DNA from: Dermatemys mawii
Lineage: Eukaryota; Chordata; Testudines; Dermatemydidae
Direction of reading: 5' to 3'
Assembly (NCBI GenBank): GCA_007922305.1
Contig: ML677374.1
Location: 11,598,689-11,662,688 of the forward strand
DNA: 64,000 nt
The notes under the pieces were generated by a model. That model saw nothing but the letters and a program-made list of their open reading frames with translations, was not told the origin of the DNA and did no database searches. Positions 24,981 through 35,990 of this stretch are shown piece by piece (positions within the stretch are counted from its first letter, which is position 1; the number at the start of each line of letters is the position of its first letter). The translations under genes were made by a program, and so were the position numbers.

Positions 24981-26113
24981 ACAATGGTGACAGTATGAGA
25001 GAACAAACATGTGACAGATGTTAGTTACATTGCTTAATGCACTACGGGAAGGGACTCTGATTCCCTGGCAATGGAGCATAGTATAAGAAAGTAGATGGGA
25101 TCAAAAGAATAGTAATTCCATCATTTTATTCAGAAGCGTTTGACTTCCTTTGTTCTATGTAGTCTTCTGAGCAGATGTTGCAAGTGAAGGTAGATTTTAA
25201 AATAATGAGTTTTAAAGGCACTCAGGTGCTCTGTTTGCAATTGGCACTTTTTTGTGGTAATATAGTGTTATACTGGCTAAAGTAAAAACACACACAGAAG
25301 CTACAAAAATATGCTGATATGAAGCAGTGAAAACCCTCCTAGGAAGAAGAAAAAAAGAGTATATGTGCATTCTGTATATGCATATGCTTTGCTATAACAT
25401 TTCTTCATTTAAGAAGAATGCAGTATGTGCTAGAATAAACACACACTAACAATGAAATAATGGTCATCACAGAGCAAAACTGGTTCCTTTATTCAAAAAG
25501 AAATTGTTCCTATTAGAAAAAGGCATCCTGAATTAGTGAAGCCATCTGTCAGTGATCTGAATGGATTTCCTTGCCCAACATCAGTTTTCACTTTAAGAAC
25601 TCTTGCAGTTATATCTTAGCCTCCACTTCAAAAGTGACCAGTGATTTTGGATACCCAGCATAAGACATCTTGAAGGAGTTGGATTATCAGAAGGCACTGA
25701 TCAGCACTTTCCGGAAATCAACCTGGAAAATCTCTAAGGTATCTCAAGTCAGGTACTTAAAATTGAGACAACCAAAATTTCTAGTCAGATTTGAAATTTT
25801 TTGCCTAATTATGTTACTAGAAAGGGTTATTCTTGGTCTCCTAAAGAACTAGATTTCTCCTTTAAAAGAAAAAAGAAAAAGTGCAATTAGCATACGCTAT
25901 GCTACATCTTGATTCAATATACTTTCAGGAATCCATTAAATAACTATGTACATATCTTTAGGCTTACAGATATTTTCTAGTTTTCCATATTTAGAAATAT
26001 TTTGGAAGGAAACATTTTTTTATCATCTACTATTAAAATATTGGATCAAGTTAAAGTGTAATGTGTTTAAAACAAATAATCCACTAAATACACTAGAGAA
26101 ATGAGTTGCGTCA
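24981..26113. other. Non-coding stretch
   Basis: No gene or clear repeat. A 60-codon frame at 25670-25852 has no supporting features. Confidence 0.45.
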
Positions 26114-26330
26114 GGTAATATATTTTATTGAACCAACCTCTTTTGGTGAGAGAGACAAAGTTTTGAGCTTACACAGAGCTTTTCTTCAGGTCTGGGAAAC
26201 TACTCTGAAGAAGAGCTCTGTGTAAGCGCAAAAGTTTGTCTCTCTCACCAACAGAAGTAATAGATATTACCTAACCCACCTTGTCTCTTTAATATCCTGA
26301 AACCAACATGGCTACAACATCACTGCATAT
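26114..26330. mobile_element. Fold-back retroelement fragment (inverted head, 'caacatggctac' tail)
   Basis: The text from about 26148 to 26189 ('gagagagacaaag' to 'gagcttttcttcag') is the reverse complement, with about three mismatches in 42, of 26205-26246 ('ctgaagaagagctc' to 'tttgtctctctc'). The right side continues 'gatattacctaacccacc' and 'gaaaccaacatggctacaac'. This is a common turtle and crocodilian repeat. Inverted 5' segments are a habit of Penelope-like retroelements, so that class is possible but not shown. Confidence 0.6.
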
Positions 26331-27189
26331 ACTAAACACACCATAGGTGCTGGAACTAGGGGTTCTCTGGCTTGAAGTAGTAATAACCCAAATACGTGGT
26401 TTCTGCCTCCAGCACCACTGAAAAGCAGGACCAACTGTACTTCTATGGGAACTCCTTTATTTTACTTTCATGACAAAATTATATGTTGAGTGGGTATTAA
26501 ACTGATGCGTCGATATGAAATTCCTATCTCATTCAGTATTTTTACGTGGAGGTTCACTTTTCTGCTTAAATGCAGATTGCGTTAAGTCAGAGGCAAAAGC
26601 TACATAGTCTTATAAGCAGTGCTCTTGTTCCAAGCTGTACTGTAAGGGATTTTATGGTTAAATCAATCCAAATTTAAGGAAGTGAGCAGTCACATGATTT
26701 CCTGATACAATGCAGCTGATAGGATGCCCCCATGATCTCTTCCTTTTTCCCCTTGCCAACCACTGCTTATGGGCTCTAAGTTAGGCTGGTTGCTGGAGAG
26801 GGAAGGAGGGGCAGAGAAGTTTTGGCTAGAGGCAGTTCTTGGTGCAAGAAGAGGAAGGAAAAAAGTTGGGAAACAAAGTGGAGGAAAAGCCACTAATTAT
26901 AAATGACAAATTCCAGGGCAGTGGGTTTCTGAAAAGTCTTGTTATGGAAAAGAATTGAAAACAGCATGCCCTGTTGCCCATGTTACTACTACCCTCCCAG
27001 CTGCCAATAAAAGTTATTCAGCAAGGAGCATGCATAATAGACAAAGTTCACCATTGCATAACAGTGCTTGATCCCAGAACCGCTAGTCAAGGTCCTTTCT
27101 TCTGTCCTGTAAGATCTGAAGGGTGATGGTGAGTATTTCTAATTAATTGTTTTTATGCTGCTAATTGGGACTATGGAAAAGATTATCTG
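26331..27189. other. Non-coding stretch
   Basis: A minus-strand 67-codon frame (26690-26893) has no recognised motif. Nothing else recognised. Confidence 0.4.
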
Positions 27190-28240
27190 TGCACACACTC
27201 CAATAGTTGGTACAAAGCCACGCACAGAATAAAGGCAGGCAGTGTTTATTCTGAAGGATCCATCAGAAAAGCAGGAAATTGGACTGCAAAAAAACACTCA
27301 AAGATCCAGAGTGCCAGAAAACTACACAAAACACCAAAACATCAGCAACTTGCATCAGTCCAGGGCATGAGTGCAGTTTCAGAACACAGAATCCTCATTT
27401 CATGCGCGTCCCCATAACTAGGTGATCAGACCACGCCTGTCTAGCTTCCCTCCTGAAGAGTCCACAATGTCTTTCTGGGGGCCAGTAACCCTTGCAGGGT
27501 TAATTTACTACTGAAGTCCTGCACACAAAAAATCATAACAAAAACAAGTCCCGACCCACAGCTCACAATTCCCCCAGCATCATGCAAATGGTACATGCAA
27601 TATGCAGCCCTGGCATCTCTCACCGCACCCCGGCTCTCCAGCACAGCCCCAGACTCTTGCCAGTCTTCTCTTGTTCTTGTACCAGCAAAGCCACCCCTTA
27701 GCTCTTTCAACTTGAGTGGAACCCCATTCTTCACAGTAGGACACCCCCCCGCAAGGCATCTTTTCAGGGGAGCATCCCTCACTCCCCCAGCCCTCTCATG
27801 GTTGCTCTGGAGTTGACAGAAGGTAGGCACCTCTGCTGCTCTCCTACCTCCAGGCTGTCTCTGGCCCTTGGCTCTGGCTCTTCAGCTTAGCACTAGCAGG
27901 TAACTCCTCCTGATGCTGCTTCTCCTGCCTTCAGCTCTCTCAAGTGCTCTGGCTTAGGGATGCCAGCCAGCAAACCCCTCTTCAGCCTTTCCCAAGGAAA
28001 TGTTTGCTGCTTCCTTCTAGGACCTCCCCTGGTTTCTGGCAGCTTTCACCAGCCTTTCTTGACTGAACCAGTCTGCTCTGACTCACTGAGACTCCCTCTT
28101 CACCAGGTCTCTCCCTGATCCTTTACAGCTCATCCTCTTCATTGGCCAAATGAGGCCACCTGTTCAAGCACAGGGGAGCTGGACCTAATTCATTGACAGT
28201 GGCCAACCACCCTGTGACTGTGGGCACGTGACACTCATGC
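27190..28240. mobile_element. LTR-like GC- and CT-rich repeat block
   Basis: Composition changes abruptly from AT-rich to CT/GC-rich over about 1 kb. The block opens with 'gcacagaataaaggcaggcag' followed by 'gtgtttattctg' and closes with 'ccaccctgtgactgtgggc'. This pattern resembles a reptile LTR or a long non-autonomous element, but neither termini nor target duplications could be fixed. The 129-codon minus-strand frame at 27441-27830 lies wholly inside and overlaps a plus-strand frame. Confidence 0.35.
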
Positions 28241-29904
28241 TGAAACTGTATACTTTCCAACCCATGACTTTCTGTATTTACTTACTACATTAACAGAAAG
28301 AACACTGGATAATTTGGCACTTATTTGCACTCCCATGTCTTTTTACTGCTCATATTTGATTCTAGCCCATTTGCCCTCTATCATAAAGGCAAAAAGGGCA
28401 GGGGGGAGTTAGCTAGAATGTGGGTGGGTGAAGGGGGAGAAGAGAGGTCTTATTTTAAATAACTAAAAAGTTGGCAGATGTGTTTGTTAATTTGGATAGT
28501 AGAGCTGGCTGAAAATTTTCTGACAGAACATGCTGATTCAACAACATGGAAAGTTTCATGGGAATGTATTAATTTCATCAAAATTTGCCAGCAGTTATCA
28601 AAACTTTACATTTACATAAGGACAGAAGACACTCTTTCGGAATACTTATTTGATTAAAAATTTCTGAGGTTTCATCTTTTCATCCCTATCTGAAACAAAA
28701 TCACATTTCAAAATCTCAGAATTTTATATGGGATGGAAATTCCATTTTTTGACCTGTCCTAATAGCTAGTCCAGTGCAGTCAGTGTATTTATTCTTTAAT
28801 CTGAACCATGGAAAACACGCACAAATACCACAGCGAGGCTGCATCAACAATGCCTATAGCAATAAACCTTTATGCAAAAACTGTAGGACTTACACACAGC
28901 TTTTAGGAAATTCTGTCTGCTTTTGATGCACTTGTGATTTGCTTCCCCTGGCTAGCTCTCTACTTTGCAAGCAAATGGTCAGGACGACATGAAGTGGTAA
29001 GAGTTTGAACTTAAACCCCAATCCAGGAAGCATAGTCCACAGTTTTGCTGGGGGAGGGGGGAAACAAACCACCTCATGTGTTGAAGCTTTCATCTTTTCA
29101 TACAGGAAGAGGGAAACCAGTGGGGAGAAAAGTGCACATTTCTTCTTGCCTGGTGTGTACAATCTCTCATTAGTCTTAGCCTCCAGAGGTCTTGCAAGAT
29201 CAACGGGTTCAAATCCCTCCCCCGCCCCCCGAGAGATGCAAGTTTCAGCACTGTAAAGTGGCAGTGTAGACTGTTAGGGCGCTAGAGCTGTGACTACATA
29301 GCAATGTCAGCTGTGCAGAAAGACCCTAAGAAAATACTTAGCTTGGAAGACAAAAAATCCCAGTTTTCAAATCTGATTTTGCTTTTATTCGGGTAGCTAA
29401 AAATGACAAGCTCATTCTCTCTAGGTGGTAAATTATTCATCCTGAAATGTTCTCAATTTAGGCCATGGCACATACTGTCTAAAGCTGCAAAGTTAGTGCA
29501 TTCTTCTCTCAAAGCTACCATAGTTTGTGGTACACTGCACCACACTTCTTTTTATTTCACAATACTTTTTTGTTAAGTTCTAAAAGTATCCACTCTCCCA
29601 CATCCACCACCAATTCTCATGCCATGACAGAACACTACTTTGCAGGGCGGGGGCTGTGGAATGCATAATCTGAAGTACAAGTGCATTTATATAACTTTGG
29701 CTACAACTTCTTCCCTTGATGAATTGCATTTTTAAATTTCTCCTGACAATATTTAAATATTATAGATGCGTCCAACCCAATCTCATCACCCAGGAATTTT
29801 GGAAGGCATTAGCTATGTTTCCATTCCTTTTAGGAAAATGTAAAACTATTCCCAGCATTTCTTTACTGCTGATGAGAGGATCTAAATCCAGGGGTAAGCT
29901 AAGT
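28241..29904. other. Non-coding stretch
   Basis: The 28500-28770 block ('agagctggctgaaaattttc' to 'tttgacctgtccta') looks like a diverged member of the 'agctctaa' repeats at 6.8 and 16 kb. A Harbinger-type fragment ('actgtaaagtggcagtgtag') lies near 29250-29330. No gene recognised. Confidence 0.4.
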
Positions 29905-30014
29905 CCCAGATCCTGCAGACATCTATATGGACCTGTAAGCAGTCCCATTAACTTCAGTATGATTGCTCATGTGCTTTCAGCTAAGCATGTGTGCAAATGT
30001 TTGCAGGATCTGGG
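29905..30014. repeat. Fold-back MITE-like element (gatcctgca family)
   Basis: 'cccagatcctgcagac' at 29905 mirrors 'gtttgcaggatctggg' ending at 30014. The centre carries 'gcagtcccattaacttcag' and its decayed partner. Same family as 978-1105. Confidence 0.65.
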
Positions 30015-32269
30015 TCATAGACAGTCCCTACCAAAAGGAATGTACTGTGTCTTTGGTCTTTTATCTCTGTAAAGTGCCATTCATATGTATGTTGCTATAT
30101 AGAAATGTGGAATGATAATTAAAATTCACATATGTATTTAAATTCAGATTTAGAAAGACCTCTATCAAAGCTCCTTGAACTATTTATGTTTGCAAAGTTG
30201 AAAAATGTCTCCAAAATATCCTTTCAGGATATTTTGGTGCTCCCACTGTGATCTAAATACAGAGCACACAGAAAAGCAGACCAAAAACCCCAATCAAGTA
30301 CTTGAAACAACAGGACCAAGATATAGCTTTCAAGACCTCAGTCCTGCAGAGCTTCACATGGGATAAGATCACTGAAGGATAAGAGTCTGTCTTTGAGTAG
30401 ACTTTTTCCTACCCAATTCATATGCATGGATCCTGTGTTCATGTGCACGTTCTATAGTTTGCATAGATAACTTATTGCACAAACAATTTAGAAAGCAAGA
30501 GTAAGTTTTTTCCAAACCTTAGCCCTGGTCACAAGAAGCAGCTATAATTTCTTGGATATCTGCAGACTAGAATTTACTAGCACTACTTTAGAATGATGTA
30601 GCTAGTGAATTATTTAAATGCTCCTTTGGAAAAAAAAATTGATTACTAGTTTAGAAATGAGCAAACATTAAAAAAAAAAGATTCAATTGAACAATGTTAT
30701 AACCAAGAGACTTACATGTGTCAAAGGAGAGTGTGAAGACCTCTTGTATAAGGAAATATCATTGAGTGTGCTATGAGACATTGCTATACACATCTTGTTC
30801 CATCATCAACAGTACGGCTTTATTAAGAGACAGCCTAGGCAACATTTGGTTCTTTAAAATCAAGACTCCCTGCCAGCACCACCAGGGCAGCTGCGTGAAT
30901 AATGGCAAATGTTCATTCAGTGATTTATTCAATAAAGATCACAAAATTCATCAAATATATTATCTGACCAGTATTAGTTGTTAGCATTGCAAAGAGAAAC
31001 TGGAGTTACCAGGAATTAAGACTGTTTCACAAAAAAGGTTGATGCCTGCAAAACAGCTTTGCCAAATATTTTAAGCAGACCATTACTTCCCAACTCCCAG
31101 CCCCCATATATTCTCCACTGCCCAGTCACCCACCAGTACAAGACTGAAATAGTAGAGTTATGCATTACTGCATCAAAGGAAAAATAAATATATTCATCTC
31201 AAGTCAGTTCATTCAATGAACAGTTGCCTAGCAACATTTCCTAGCAACACCACTGCAGAGAATCACACAGAAAGAGCATTTCCCTACAAGCCAACTAAAT
31301 ATGGTAATTTGTAAGCGGGGATACCAATGTCCATTCCAATTAAAAACAATTCCTTTCTCATTTCTATATTTCATCAAGAGCTTTGTAAATTTATCCCTGA
31401 CCCCATTTTGGTTTTGCCTTTGTTCATCTCCTCCTCCTAAAGTTACAAAACTTTACGTCAGTGGCAAGTCAACATTGACTGTATTAAAAGCAACACCTTA
31501 AAATACAATACAACCCATTCATTTTCGTTTCCAGCTTAGTGACTGGTTTCTTCTCTCTTACAAAAGAAACGCGTAAAGAACCACAGCTGGCTCATCAATA
31601 CACTCATGATTTGGGAACATTTTCAAAGAAAGACCCTTGGTGCAATTTCAAATCCTAGTATGAATAGGTGCATTCTGTTTACCTAACTTCGCCATGTGTG
31701 GTTTCAACCAGACACAATTTTCTTCGCTTCATGTTCTGATCTGTAATATATTTGGAGAGAGTGTCTCTGCACTCCAAAGCTATAACAGTGTTATACTCCA
31801 TGGGTGCTGAATTAAATAGGAATGGGTGAAGTGATTGGTGAAAGAGCTGTTAAAGTGCTATGCAAATGTAAGATATCAGACATCATATTCTAAAATGGGA
31901 CATCAGAACTAAAGGGCAAGTCAAACACTCAGGGTTTATTTCATTCTTTCAGTACTAGAAGCTGGCAATCTTGGAAAGCACAGGCCATCATCTCAAAATA
32001 AAATTAAATTGGAAAAAATAACAACGTAAGAAGAAATTGTGACTCTCTTTATTCCTAGTCCATCAGCTCCCCCCACACCATACTAACTTACTGGTATTTG
32101 CAAAAGAGGATAAAGAGAATGATATTTTTGATGCCAAAATCAACATAATTTTCAAGTTCTTTACATCTAATTTTTCATAGTATAAAATGGCTTTGCAAGC
32201 AGTCGCATTAATGTATTCTCTGCTCACTAACTCTTTTACTACTATTACTACCGATAATTTAAAGGAACC
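30015..32269. other. Non-coding stretch
   Basis: Unique AT-rich sequence. Open frames of 66-72 codons have no recognisable motif. No RNA gene recognised. Confidence 0.45.
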
Positions 32270-32626
32270 TGGGATAGGCTGCTCTACTCACTGCTGGATG
32301 GCGCCACCTCCTGGCGGTTCTGGGGATTAGCTTGGTCAAGCTGACACCCCTTCCAGCTGGTACATCCTGTCAGTTTCTCTTCCGCAGCAGCTTGTCTCTT
32401 TCAGTAACTGCAGTTGTTCCTTGCACCTTGCTGCCTTTTTCCCTGAGCCATGTCCATACCTCCTGGCCTTCCTCATTCTCTGAGTTTGCCAGTCTCTTCA
32501 CTCCCTCTTCTCGAGGAGTATCTTTAGGCAACTCATCTCTGCAACCCCTCAGACACGCCTCCCTTCTCCCAGGGAGGGGCTGAAGACTCCTTTCCTGCAG
32601 CCCCCCTGCTTCACATCTCCTGTCTT

Positions 32627-32634
32627 ATATAGGC
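32627..32634 (+). repeat. 8-bp target-site duplication, left copy
   Basis: 'atataggc', identical to 33043-33050. An 8-bp duplication is diagnostic of hAT-superfamily insertion. Confidence 0.9.
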
Positions 32635-33042
32635 CAGTAGTTCTGAATTAGGGGTACGCATACCCCTGGGGGTACACAGAGGTCTTCCGGGGTGCATCAA
32701 CTCATCTAGATATTTGCCTAGTTTTACAACAGGCTACAGAGAAAGCATTAGCAAAGTCAGCACAAACTAAAATTTCATACGGACAATGACTTGTTTAGAG
32801 TGCTCTATATACTATACACTGAAATGTAAGTAAATTATTTATATTCCAATTGATCTATTTTATAATTCTATGGTAAAAATGAGAAAATCAGCAAGTTTTC
32901 AGTAAGTGCGCTGTGACGCTTTTGTATTTTTATGTCTGATTTTGTAAGCAGGTTGTTTTTAAGTGAGGTGAAACTTGGGGGCACACAAGACAAATCAGAA
33001 TCCTGAAGGGGTACAGTAGTGTGGAAAGGTTGAGAACCCCTG
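32635..33042. mobile_element. Non-autonomous hAT DNA transposon
   Basis: A 408-bp element with ends 'cagtagttctgaattagg' and, on the other strand, 'caggggttctcaaccttt', the CAGNGGTTCT-type hAT terminus. It is bracketed by perfect 8-bp duplications. The interior is AT-rich and encodes no transposase; the 61-codon minus-strand frame at 32868-33053 runs over the right end and is accidental. 'ggggtacgcataccc' near the left and 'ggggtacag' near the right are additional inverted subterminal text. Confidence 0.9.
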
Positions 33043-33050
33043 ATATAGGC
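33043..33050 (+). repeat. 8-bp target-site duplication, right copy
   Basis: 'atataggc', identical to 32627-32634. Confidence 0.9.
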
Positions 33051-33367
33051 CATGCCAGTCCCATGCAGGTGAGCTACTCTCTAATTAGCTGAGTCCAGGT
33101 GGCAAGCAGGAGACCTTTATACTTGTTAGCCGATTGAGCCCAACTGGCTTAATTCAGCTCTCACAGGTGCAGCGTGGGAAGCAGACCCCATCACAGAGCC
33201 ATCTCTGCAAACTGAAGATGTAGGGAGGGATTGAGACCTAATACTTGTTTACAGAATCGACTTGTATCTAGAACAAACCAGACATCAAAAAACCTGTTTC
33301 TCTGCTATTAATGGATTTGTTAGAGATACACCATCAGAACTTTAGATTTTCAGGCATCTCTTTTCAG

Positions 33368-33513
33368 TATCGAACATGAAGAATACCACCTACCTAGCTT
33401 GCTCTTGCTTTAACACATTCCTTATTGGCAGAGGTTGTGTTTCAATAACAAGCATCATGCTGCTAAATTTCAAATGGCCCGTGGCTTCAGGAGACTGGAA
33501 AAATATAATAAAG
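33368..33513 (+). CDS. Candidate exon A of an unrecognised two-exon small gene
   Basis: Bounded by 'ggcatctcttttcag' (acceptor) and 'aataaag|gtaaat' (donor). An ATG at 33376, with A at -3, opens a frame that stays open through the donor and ends the exon on a codon boundary, giving 46 residues. Residues about 6-32 are largely hydrophobic and Cys-rich (YLACSC, FLIG, SIMLLNF) but include one Arg, so this is only a weak membrane segment or signal. The next candidate exon (34412-34530) continues in the same phase. The protein is not recognised. The model rests only on splice-site quality and phase agreement; an alternative is chance. Confidence 0.2.
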
Positions 33514-34411
33514 GTAAATTTCAAATCAATATGTGCTTTTACTATTAAGGGGACTCAGCATGTCATCCTACAATATTTTTCATAGTTGTAGATCATCTCA
33601 GCTAGAAAGCCAATGATTAATGGACTTCTTACTTGAGAAAGGAAATTAAAATTTGGCCCTTCTCAAGAATTGTGATAAAAGTTTCTAGACCACACTTTTT
33701 TTTTCTGGCTATTGAGTTAATCCTGCAAATTTTTAAAAGCAACAGAGAACCCATTTCAGGTTAAAATTCTAATTCCATAGCCCTTACTCAAATTAGTTCT
33801 TAAGAGTTTACACCATAGTATCTATGTTGCATCATTTTTCACACGAGGGTTGTACCATATAAGTTATTTACATTGTTTGATATTGTACAGTTTAATTAAC
33901 ATGATAACATCCTGTTTCTCAAATATTTTCTCAAAGCATAGAAAAAGGATGTAGAGTTAAGCTTGTATGTGCCACCTGCATTTCCTCTTTTGAGTGCTTA
34001 TCTGTGCAACCACAACCTTAATCTTTATCTCAGGCAATAGTAATCAGTTGCTGAGGTTGTTTGGTTAATACACCCATATAAGAGGCTTAGTTGGTTAAAA
34101 AAGCCTCTGAGTGGGTATGGCTGGATTATGTTTGACAGGTAGTAGTTGTTATTGACAGATGCTTCCCCCCATTGTAACAGAAGCAGCTTTGTGGACCACA
34201 TTAATAGAGGATTTCATCAGTCTTTAAAGCACAATTTCATGGCAGTATAATCACCACGAAAAGATTTTCCACAGAATTCATGTTGACACTCCCCATGGTT
34301 TACAAAGCTCACCAGAAACTGATGAGAAACTTAAGAATTGGTTTAAGTGATTTGTGATCTTTTTTGTTGTTTTCGAGTTATTATTTGAGTTCCTATAACT
34401 TCTCCACTCAG

Positions 34412-34530
34412 AGCACAGAAAACCATTTTTATGAGGAAGAGCCTTTTACATCAACTGTGTCTGAGTCTGAAAATGAATATTTTCATTCCACAGAAGGACA
34501 GAGATGACGGCTTCAAAAGAAATAGAAAAG
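34412..34530 (+). CDS. Candidate exon B: acidic, tyrosine-containing C-terminal tail
   Basis: Preceded by 'cctataacttctccactcag' and followed by 'gaaaag|gtaagac', both near-consensus. In the phase delivered by 33368-33513 it adds 31 residues, beginning STENHFYEEEPF and later SESENEYFHSTEGQR, then TGA at 34505-34507. The tail is rich in Glu, Ser and Thr, with two Tyr in acidic surroundings (positions 53 and 69 of the 77-residue model), unlike most chance translations here. The stop lies 23 nt before the donor, so a further UTR exon would not trigger nonsense-mediated decay. Function and family unknown; real coding status unproven. Confidence 0.25.
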
Positions 34531-35102
34531 GTAAGACTTGAAAGGTAATAATTACTTTTGAATTTATAATTTTTTTAAAAAGTAAGTCATCAGGTGGGCT
34601 AGACAGAGGGCTTAAATTGTTTTGTTACAACCAGCCTAATTCAGCTGTCACAAAAGTAGAAGGAAGGGAGAATAAACAAGATAAATACAACTTTTCTATA
34701 CTAAAAGCAATGTGCTGCAGAGAGATTACAGATCTAGAAAGCCTTGCCCACAGGAACACCAAGTGGTTAGGGAAACTTTGAAGTTTAGTTCAAATCAATC
34801 ACTGAAGAGGAACATTTAATACCAGACTAGAGAAAGCACTAGTAATATATTCCCTAAGGAAGTGCATCAGCAACGTGCAATAGATTACTGTCAGTGCATC
34901 CCAGACCTTTTAGGTTCTCCAACTACACCCATTATCATGACAAATGGCAGCTGGGCCTCTTTCCAGGGTTCAGCTGAACTAATCAGTACCTGATGACTCT
35001 GATTAAGTCACATGGGTTGTAATATGTAATTGATCTGGGAGGACACCTAGGTTAGGATACAGCCAAGATCCCCTGTGTCTGAGAACTGGTACAGATGAGT
35101 CA
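34531..35102. other. Non-coding stretch
   Basis: Nothing recognised beyond the donor of the candidate exon. Confidence 0.4.
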
Positions 35103-35380
35103 GAGGCTTGATCTACACTGGAGGGGAGCGGGGGCATCGACCCAAGATACACAACTTGAATAACGTAGCTGAAGTCAGTGCATCTTAGACCGACTTACCT
35201 GCCGTCCTCACGGCGGCAGCGGGCTCTCCTGTCGACTCCGCCTTGCACCTTTTGGCGAGCTGGAGTTCCGGAGTCGATAGGAGTGCCTCTGGGGATTGAT
35301 TATCATGGCTTGTCAAAACGCGATAAATCGATCACCAATAGATCGATCACTACCCGCCGATCTGGGAGAAAACACAGACC
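35103..35380. mobile_element. PIF-Harbinger-like MITE, copy 2
   Basis: Starts 'gaggcttgatctacactgg' and ends with the reverse complement of 'ggtctgtgttttctccc'. It shares with 7806-8090 the blocks 'acgtagctgaa', 'cgacttacctgc', 'gtcctca-ggcggc', 'ccttttggcgagctggagtt', 'ggagtcga' and 'ataaatcgatcacca'. TAA follows at 35381-35383; the left side has TCA, one mismatch. Its CpG density is well above the flanks. Confidence 0.7.
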
Positions 35381-35734
35381 TAAAATACAGTAGGTCTGTC
35401 CCCATACTTCACCATTCCACAATGGGGGCACTTTATATGTACTAGCAAACTGAATAAAGGAGGGAATGCAGTAAATTGATCCCATTTCGTTTAATAGTAG
35501 ACAGACGCTGGAAAGATTCAGTTGGGCTGACAATAAGGAAAAGAGATAAGGGAGATCAGGACAATAAAAATAAAACAGTCCTGAATAGTATTGGTAGACA
35601 ACTATAACATAAGTTCAAGAAATCTATGAGTTATTTCGAAACTGTAACAAGGACATCAGATTTTCCTACACAGATGGAAGATGTCTGTTCTGTTGCGGTT
35701 CTTATGCCACTTCCATCACTGACGAATATGAATG
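35381..35734. other. Non-coding stretch
   Basis: Nothing recognised. Confidence 0.4.
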
Positions 35735-35990
35735 CCTTAGTTATTTGTATTACAATAGCATCTGGAGCCATCAACCAGGATTAAAACCATTTTGTAGTAG
35801 GCACCATGCACAGAAAATTCCTCCCCCAAAGAGCTTCCCAGCCCACCAAGAGAAGAGACAGACCAGATCAGAGGAGAAGCAGGGGCATAGAGAGGTGAAG
35901 TGACTTGCCCAAGGTCATACAGCACATCAATGACAGAGCCCAGCTGTCCTGACACCCTTTCTGCTAGACAATGCCACCTCCCATAGTGCC
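35735..35990 (-). repeat. MIR-like SINE relic, long version
   Basis: 'ttgtattacaatagcatctgg', 'aagagcttcccagccc', 'ggtgaagtgacttgcccaagg', 'gacagagcccagctg' and 'tctgctagacaatgcc' follow the minus orientation of a MIR/CORE-SINE-like amniote repeat. Confidence 0.65.

Larger units (their letters stand above)
32270..33195. mobile_element. LTR-like or long non-autonomous element, split by a hAT insertion
   Basis: The left part ('actcactgctggatggcgcc', 'ctcctggcggttctggggat') and right part ('ctctctaattagctgagtcc', ending 'ccccatcacag') resemble the two halves of one CT-rich turtle repeat. They are separated exactly by the hAT element at 32635-33042. Removing that element and one target copy gives continuous sequence across 'atataggc'. 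Class and left boundary are uncertain. Confidence 0.45.

Noticed and set aside
27441..27830. 129-codon minus-strand ORF
   Set aside because: Entirely inside an LTR-like CT-rich block, with an overlapping plus-strand frame.
32282..32320. CTCF-like word in 'ggcgccacctcctggcgg'
   Set aside because: Several mismatches to the CTCF core, and it belongs to a dispersed repeat.
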